Positions 59,365 to 64,000 of a DNA stretch of 64,000 nt are shown here, one piece after another (the stretch's first letter is position 1; each line of letters starts with the position of its first letter). The DNA is from Halobaculum limi. GTDB lineage: Archaea; Halobacteriota; Halobacteria; Halobacteriales; Haloferacaceae. Both the position numbers and the translations under genes were made by a program. The DNA lies in assembly GCF_029490015.1 (NCBI RefSeq), contig NZ_CP120468.1:806001-870000 (forward strand), in the 5' to 3' direction. The notes under the pieces were generated by a model. That model searched no databases. It was not told the DNA's origin and saw only the letters and a program-made list of their open reading frames with translations.

Positions 59365-61167
59365 ATGAGTTCGGTACCCGAGCGATCCGACATCGACGAG
59401 GAGTACAAGTGGAGCATCGACTCCATCTACGCCGACGACGAGGCGTGGGAAGCCGCCTACGAGGACTGCGAGGAGCGGCTCGACGACCTCCGCGCGTACG
59501 AGGGGCGTGCCGCCGAGAGCGCGGCCACCCTCCGGGAGTTGCTCGACACCTACGAGGCGGTGTTCCGCGAGGTGGCGAAGGTGACGTCGTACGCGCAACT
59601 GCGCTCGAACGAGGACACTCGCGACCAGGAGTACCAGGCGATGTCGTCGAAGGCACAGGCGCTGTCGGCGGAAGCATCCAGCGCGTCGAGTTACCTCGAA
59701 CCGGAACTGCAGGAACTCGACTGGGCGGAGGTCGAGGCGATGATCGAGGAGGAACCGGCGCTCGCGGAGTACGAGCACTTCCTCGACGACATCCTGCGGA
59801 TGAAACCCCACACGCGGTCGGCGGAGGTCGAGGAACTCCTCGCGGATCTGAGTGAGGTCACGGGCGCGGCGGGCGAGGCGTACTCGATGCTGTCGAACGC
59901 GGATATGACGTTCCCGACCGTTGAGGACCCTGACGGTGAGGACGTCGAAATCTCACAGGGCAACTTCACCACCCTGCTCCAGAAGCCGGATCGGGAGTTC
60001 CGCCAGCGCGTTCACGAGGAGTTCTACGGCGAGTGGAAGACCGTCCGGAATACGGTGGGAACGACGCTCGCGAAGAGCGTCAAGAAGGACGTGAAGATGG
60101 CGCAAGCGCGCAACTACGACACCGCCCGTGCGGCGGCACTCGACGGCCCGAACGTCCCCGTCGAGGTGTACGACACGCTCGTCGACACCGTCCGCGACAA
60201 CCTCGACTCGCTGGGTCGCCACGCCGACCTGAAGCGAAAGGCGCTCGGCGTCGACACGCTGGAGATGTGGGACCTGTACATGTCGCTGACGGGCGACGAG
60301 GGCCCCGACATCTCCTACGAGGAGGCGAAAGAGCACGTCGTCGAGGCGGTCGCACCGCTGGGCGAGGCGTACCAAGAGCGGATGGCCGAGGGCCTGGAGT
60401 CGCGCTGGGTCGACGTGTACGAGAACCGCGGGAAGCGCTCGGGTGCCTACTCCGCGGGGACGTACGACACCCAGCCGTTCATCATGATGAACTACCAGGA
60501 CGACGTGTCCTCGATGTACACGCTGGCGCACGAACTGGGCCACTCGATGCACTCGGAGTTGGCGAAGAACGCCCAGCCGTGGCAGTACGCCGACTACGAG
60601 ATTTTCGTCGCCGAGGTCGCCTCGACGGTCAACGAGACGCTGCTGACGAAGCACCTGCTGGAGAACGCCGAGTCGGACGAACTGCGCGTCCACGCCCTCG
60701 ACCAGTACCTCGAACGCTTCCGGTCGACGCTGTTCCGGCAGACGATGTTCGCGGCGTTCGAGCAGGCCATCCACGAGCACGACGAGGCGGGCAAGCCGCT
60801 CACGCCCGACGCGTTCGACGAGTTGTACGGCGACCTGAAGGCGGAGTTCTACGGCCACGCCGACGCGAACGTCGACGACCACATCCGCCGCGAGTGGATG
60901 CGGATTCCCCACTTCTACTACAATTTCTACGTCTACCAGTACTCGACGGGTATCTCGGCGGCCGCGGCCATCGTCGACCGCATCGAACAGGAGGGCGAAG
61001 TCGCCGCCGAGGAGTACCGCGCGGCGCTTCGCGCGGGCGGCGCGGAGTACCCAATCGACGTCCTCGACATCGCGGGCATCGATATGACGAGCAGCGACCC
61101 CATCGAGTCGGCCATCTCGGTGTACGACGACTACCTCGACGAGGCCGAGTCGCTACTGGAGCTGTAG
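59365..61167 (+). CDS. pepF: Oligoendopeptidase F (M3B)
   Basis: 600 residues from ATG 59365, full length for PepF. The helical N-terminal half is typical (EYKWSIDSIYADDEAWEAAYED). The zinc motif HELGH is in YTLAHELGHSMHSEL (about residues 390-400) with the distal Glu in FVAEVASTVNETLL. It is a cytosolic endopeptidase for 7-17-residue peptides, completing breakdown of proteasome products. The proteasome ATPase gene lies 2 kb downstream. Confidence 0.95.
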   Translation: MSSVPERSDIDEEYKWSIDSIYADDEAWEAAYEDCEERLDDLRAYEGRAAESAATLRELLDTYEAVFREVAKVTSYAQLRSNEDTRDQEYQAMSSKAQALSAEASSASSYLEPELQELDWAEVEAMIEEEPALAEYEHFLDDILRMKPHTRSAEVEELLADLSEVTGAAGEAYSMLSNADMTFPTVEDPDGEDVEISQGNFTTLLQKPDREFRQRVHEEFYGEWKTVRNTVGTTLAKSVKKDVKMAQARNYDTARAAALDGPNVPVEVYDTLVDTVRDNLDSLGRHADLKRKALGVDTLEMWDLYMSLTGDEGPDISYEEAKEHVVEAVAPLGEAYQERMAEGLESRWVDVYENRGKRSGAYSAGTYDTQPFIMMNYQDDVSSMYTLAHELGHSMHSELAKNAQPWQYADYEIFVAEVASTVNETLLTKHLLENAESDELRVHALDQYLERFRSTLFRQTMFAAFEQAIHEHDEAGKPLTPDAFDELYGDLKAEFYGHADANVDDHIRREWMRIPHFYYNFYVYQYSTGISAAAAIVDRIEQEGEVAAEEYRAALRAGGAEYPIDVLDIAGIDMTSSDPIESAISVYDDYLDEAESLLEL

Positions 61168-61280
61168 CCCTCCGAACAGGTACTCTCCGCCCGTTCTCTC
61201 TCGCTGTTCGTCGTGGTTTTGGATCCACCTCGACGCCGTACCTGTGTTCGCTCGCTCTGCGTTCTTGACTGACCGTTCAG

Positions 61281-61287
61281 TATATAT
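61281..61287 (+). promoter_or_regulatory. TATA box of the sppA gene
   Basis: TATATAT at 61281-61287 predicts a transcript start near 61308. That is just after the GTG at 61306 and before ATG 61327, which supports the ATG as start. Confidence 0.5.
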
Positions 61288-61326
61288 CGGATGAATTAAG
61301 CAAAGGTGCCGAAACCTACGGACGCA

Positions 61327-62190
61327 ATGCCCTCTCAATCAGGCCCGTCGAGCAGGTCGATCCTCCTGGTCGTCGTGGTCGCAGCCCTCCTCACGAGTGC
61401 CGTGCTCGCGCCGATGGCGTATCGGTCGACGAGCGGCCCCGAGGGATCTGTCATGGTCGTCTCCATCGGCAGTTCCATCTCTGGGTCTTCGGTCGACGAG
61501 GCCGTCGCCCACCTGCGCGACGCGCGTACCGACGACTCGATCGAGGCGGTCGTACTGAAGATGGACAGCCCAGGCGGGTCGGCCGCCCAGAGTGAACGGC
61601 TCTATATGGCCGTCGAACGCACCGCGGCGGAGATGCCCGTCGTCTCGAGCGTGCAAGGGATGGCGGCCTCCGGCGGCTACTACGCCGTCGCGCCGACCGA
61701 CCGAATCTTCACGCTTCCGGCCGCGGAGGTCGGTTCTATCGGCGTGATCGCCACCGCTCCGCAGGACGTCCCAGCTAGCTATATCCGGAGCGGTCCGGAC
61801 AAGGCGTCCGGCCGTACCGACCAGACCCGCCGTGAGGTCGAGGAACTCCAGTCGGCGTTCGTCGAGAGCGTCCTGAAACACCGCGACCTGAACATCAGCC
61901 GCACCGAACTCGAACACGCGAAGACGTACATCGGAATGCGTGCGGTCGAGAACGGTCTCGCCGACGAGATCGGGACGACCGCCGACGCCGTCGACTACGC
62001 CGCCAGCGAGGCCGGACTCGACAGCTACGACGTGGTCCGCCGCGAGGCGACCCCTGCACAGGGTACACTCCTGCTGGAGGAGAGCCCGAACGGGACCGTC
62101 GTGCTCTCGGAGTCGACCGATCCCCCGTACCGCTACTACATGATCGTCGGCGAACCCGCCGACGAGGTGGTGATCTACAATGCAAGCTAA
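61327..62190 (+). CDS. sppA: Signal peptide peptidase SppA-type S49 protease
   Basis: 287 residues from ATG 61327. One N-terminal transmembrane helix (SILLVVVVAALLTSAVLAPMAY, trimmed here by position 5-26) anchors the enzyme outside. The S49 core is SIEAVVLKMDSPGGSAAQSE, then the nucleophile Ser in VQGMAASGGYYAVAP, and the general-base Lys in IRSGPDKASGRTDQTRREVEEL. The length (about 290) fits short archaeal SppA. It degrades leftover signal peptides. Its end overlaps the next gene by 11 bases, so the two are coupled. Confidence 0.9.
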   Translation: MPSQSGPSSRSILLVVVVAALLTSAVLAPMAYRSTSGPEGSVMVVSIGSSISGSSVDEAVAHLRDARTDDSIEAVVLKMDSPGGSAAQSERLYMAVERTAAEMPVVSSVQGMAASGGYYAVAPTDRIFTLPAAEVGSIGVIATAPQDVPASYIRSGPDKASGRTDQTRREVEELQSAFVESVLKHRDLNISRTELEHAKTYIGMRAVENGLADEIGTTADAVDYAASEAGLDSYDVVRREATPAQGTLLLEESPNGTVVLSESTDPPYRYYMIVGEPADEVVIYNAS

Positions 62191-63160
62191 TCCCCTCCGA
62201 CTCGCCGGAACCTTCCTGCTCGTCGTCGTCGTCATCGTCGGCACGGCAGCGGCCGTTCCGCTCGTGACGAGCCAGCAGACCCCCGCACCGACGCAACTCG
62301 ACAACCCGCAGTTCCAGCCCGGCAACGCCCTCATCGACGGAGCACCGGAAGACGGAGCCATCGAGATGGAGGCCGACGCCGAGCCGAAGACGGTGGTCAT
62401 CGACGCCGGGCACGGCAGTCGCCCCGCGGCCGAGGACATCGATCCGCTCGTCTCGGCGCTCGTCTCGAACGGGCACACCGTCGAGTTCTACGACCCGCAG
62501 GCGGACCGACGCGCGACGCTGAACGCCTCGCTGCGTGAGGCCGACGCCTTCGTGACGATCGCCCCGACTCGTCGTTACACAGACGGCGAACTCGACGGCA
62601 TCGCGGCGTTCACCGACGCGGGCGGCCGACTCGCCGTCCTCTCTGACCCCGCGAGCACGGGTGGCCTCGCCGGACTCCTCGGCGGCTTGCTCGGCATCTC
62701 GACCGGTTCTAGCGGGCCGTCCACGACTGGCCTCTCCTCGCAGTACGGGATGGAGTTCCAAGCCGGCTACCTGTACGAGACAGACTCCGACCGGAACTAC
62801 GCGGCTGTCTCCGCGTCCGGCGCTGCGGGGTCGCTCGGCGACGGCGTCGAGAATGCCGTCCTCCGGGACGCTGCGCCCGTCGTCGCGGGCCCCGAGGCGA
62901 GCGTCGCACTCACCAGTAGCGACGGGACGACGCTGTCGACGAGTCGTCGCGACGGCAGTTATCCCGTCGCCGCCCAGCACGGAAACGCGACGATCATCGG
63001 CGACACGGACTTCCTCACGCCCGACGACGCCTACCGCGGCGACAACGAGGTGCTGATCGGTAACCTCGCGGACTTCCTCGTCTCCGGCGAGAAGTCGCCC
63101 GAGGACGCCCCATCGACGCCGACGGGGCCCGGATCTGGTCCGCCCCCGGGCGGCGCCTGA
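62180..63160 (+). CDS. DUF4350-type membrane-anchored protein
   Basis: 326 residues. An N-terminal hydrophobic segment (about 7-28) serves as signal or anchor. The following domain (about 70-150) has VVIDAGHGSRPAAEDIDPLVSALVSNGHTVEFYD and ADAFVTIAPTRRYTDGEL, resembling the DUF4350/GATase-like alpha/beta fold found in secreted or membrane proteins. The end is Pro/Gly-rich with no second anchor. It overlaps sppA by 11 bases, so both probably work together outside the membrane. The function is unknown. Confidence 0.75.
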   Translation: MQANPLRLAGTFLLVVVVIVGTAAAVPLVTSQQTPAPTQLDNPQFQPGNALIDGAPEDGAIEMEADAEPKTVVIDAGHGSRPAAEDIDPLVSALVSNGHTVEFYDPQADRRATLNASLREADAFVTIAPTRRYTDGELDGIAAFTDAGGRLAVLSDPASTGGLAGLLGGLLGISTGSSGPSTTGLSSQYGMEFQAGYLYETDSDRNYAAVSASGAAGSLGDGVENAVLRDAAPVVAGPEASVALTSSDGTTLSTSRRDGSYPVAAQHGNATIIGDTDFLTPDDAYRGDNEVLIGNLADFLVSGEKSPEDAPSTPTGPGSGPPPGGA

Positions 63161-63305
63161 GAACCGACACCCTCCCACTTTCTTCGCGCTCTATCCGCCC
63201 AGCAGCGGCACGATGTGAGTGACACTGGAGTGGTGTCGTCGCCCGAGGCGAACGCTCCCGCCACCCAAAGCCCCTTTACTCGCGGTTCCTAAGCGAAGCC
63301 AAGAA

Positions 63306-64000
63306 ATGTCTCGTAGCCCGTCCCTCCCCGACCGGCCTCGTCTCGATCTGGACCCAGATATGAGTGAGGCCGAACGGCTGGAGGCACTTCGCAAGCACTT
63401 CGAACGTATCGTCCAAGTGAACGAGGAACTGGACGAACGCCTCGACGAGGCTGAGGGTCGCCGCAGCGACCTTCGCGAGGAGGTCGACGAACTCAAACGC
63501 CGCAACGAGGCGCTGAAGACCTCTTCGCTGTATATCGCGACCGTCGAGGAACTCACCGACGACGGTGCGGTGATCAAACAGCACGGCAACAACCAGGAGG
63601 TGCTCACCGACCTCTCTCCGCGCCTCGACGACAAACTCGAACCGGGCGACCGCGTCGCCATCAACGACTCGTTCAGCGTCCAGACGGTCCTCGACGACGA
63701 GACCGACTCGCGGGCGCAGGCAATGGAGGTCGACGCCTCCCCGGAGGTCACCTACGCCGACATCGGCGGCATCGACGAACAGGTGCGCGAGGTGCGCGAG
63801 GCCGTCGAGGATCCGCTCATCAACGCCGAGCAGTTCCGCGAAGTGGGGATCCAGCCACCGAGTGGCGTCCTCCTGCACGGGCCGCCCGGCACGGGGAAGA
63901 CGATGCTCGCGAAGGCCGTCGCCAACGAGACCGACGCGACGTTCATCAAGATGGCTGGCTCGGAGTTGGTCCAGAAGTTCATCGGCGAGGGTGCCCGCCT
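63306..64000 (+). CDS. pan: Proteasome-activating nucleotidase PAN, 3' truncated by window edge
   Basis: 231 residues visible from ATG 63306, no stop before the window ends. An N-terminal coiled coil (about 20-70, EAERLEALRKHFERIVQVNEELDERL) is followed by an OB domain (about 75-130, IATVEELTDDGAVIKQHGNNQEVL) and the start of the AAA+ domain: VTYADIGGIDEQVREVREAVE, and Walker A GPPGTGKTMLAKAVA. It forms a hexameric ring that unfolds substrates and feeds them to the 20S proteasome. Confidence 0.95.
   Translation, partial: MSRSPSLPDRPRLDLDPDMSEAERLEALRKHFERIVQVNEELDERLDEAEGRRSDLREEVDELKRRNEALKTSSLYIATVEELTDDGAVIKQHGNNQEVLTDLSPRLDDKLEPGDRVAINDSFSVQTVLDDETDSRAQAMEVDASPEVTYADIGGIDEQVREVREAVEDPLINAEQFREVGIQPPSGVLLHGPPGTGKTMLAKAVANETDATFIKMAGSELVQKFIGEGAR

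Overview
This is a stretch of a halophilic archaeal (Haloarchaea/Halobacteria) chromosome. The evidence is the very high GC content with strong third-position bias, acidic proteomes (Asp/Glu-rich, Lys-poor), many twin-arginine (Tat) lipoproteins, archaeal-only genes (class I LysRS, ribosomal protein S19e, PDCD5-like DNA-binding protein, proteasome-activating nucleotidase, archaeal UMP kinase) and TATA-type promoters close to start codons. The genus cannot be fixed from the sequence alone.

Region 1 (1-5545) is a lower-GC integrated element ending at a tRNA-Lys(TTT) gene. It begins inside a surface 'spike' gene, followed by a signal-anchored protein, a two-TM membrane protein and an overlapping P-loop ATPase with a C-terminal HTH. 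That order and size pattern matches the conserved virion/ATPase block of pleolipoviruses (VP4-ORF6-ORF7-VP8). Two PD-(D/E)XK nuclease-like genes, a structured intergenic region and a small leftward gene fill the space up to the tRNA, whose 3' end faces the element. No integrase is visible; it may lie before base 1.

Region 2 (5620-21240) is ordinary host chromosome: M20 peptidase, a ParB-HTH protein, an ITPase, an Nmad3-like protein, lipoproteins, tRNA-Gly(CCC), NAD synthetase, membrane and lipid-related genes, tRNA-Thr(GGT), a 7TM histidine kinase, a UbiA prenyltransferase, VOC and cupin proteins, and a TrkA-type K+ regulator followed by a 400-bp structured gap that may encode a small RNA.

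Region 3 (21237-27292) is a DHDPS-like gene followed by a molybdate/tungstate locus: a ModE-like regulator divergent from a WtpABC-type ABC transporter, then a MOT1-type molybdate permease. A MobB-like/MoaE molybdopterin synthase lies further on at 46919.

Region 4 (27326-36900) is accessory: a PIN-like protein, an acyltransferase, a GH68 fructosyltransferase, a PKD-domain surface protein behind an AT-rich promoter, a GH32 fructosidase with an N-terminal amidotransferase-like domain, an SMP-30-like protein and an aldo-keto reductase. It looks like a sucrose/fructan locus.

Region 5 (37021-64000) is mostly core: GAF histidine kinase, PitA haem protein, two site-2 proteases, PadR regulator, lysS-pyrH, MoaE, ThiL, rps19e-PDCD5-PP-loop operon, hisS-truA, M28 and M3 peptidases, SppA, and the start of the proteasome ATPase PAN, cut by the window edge.
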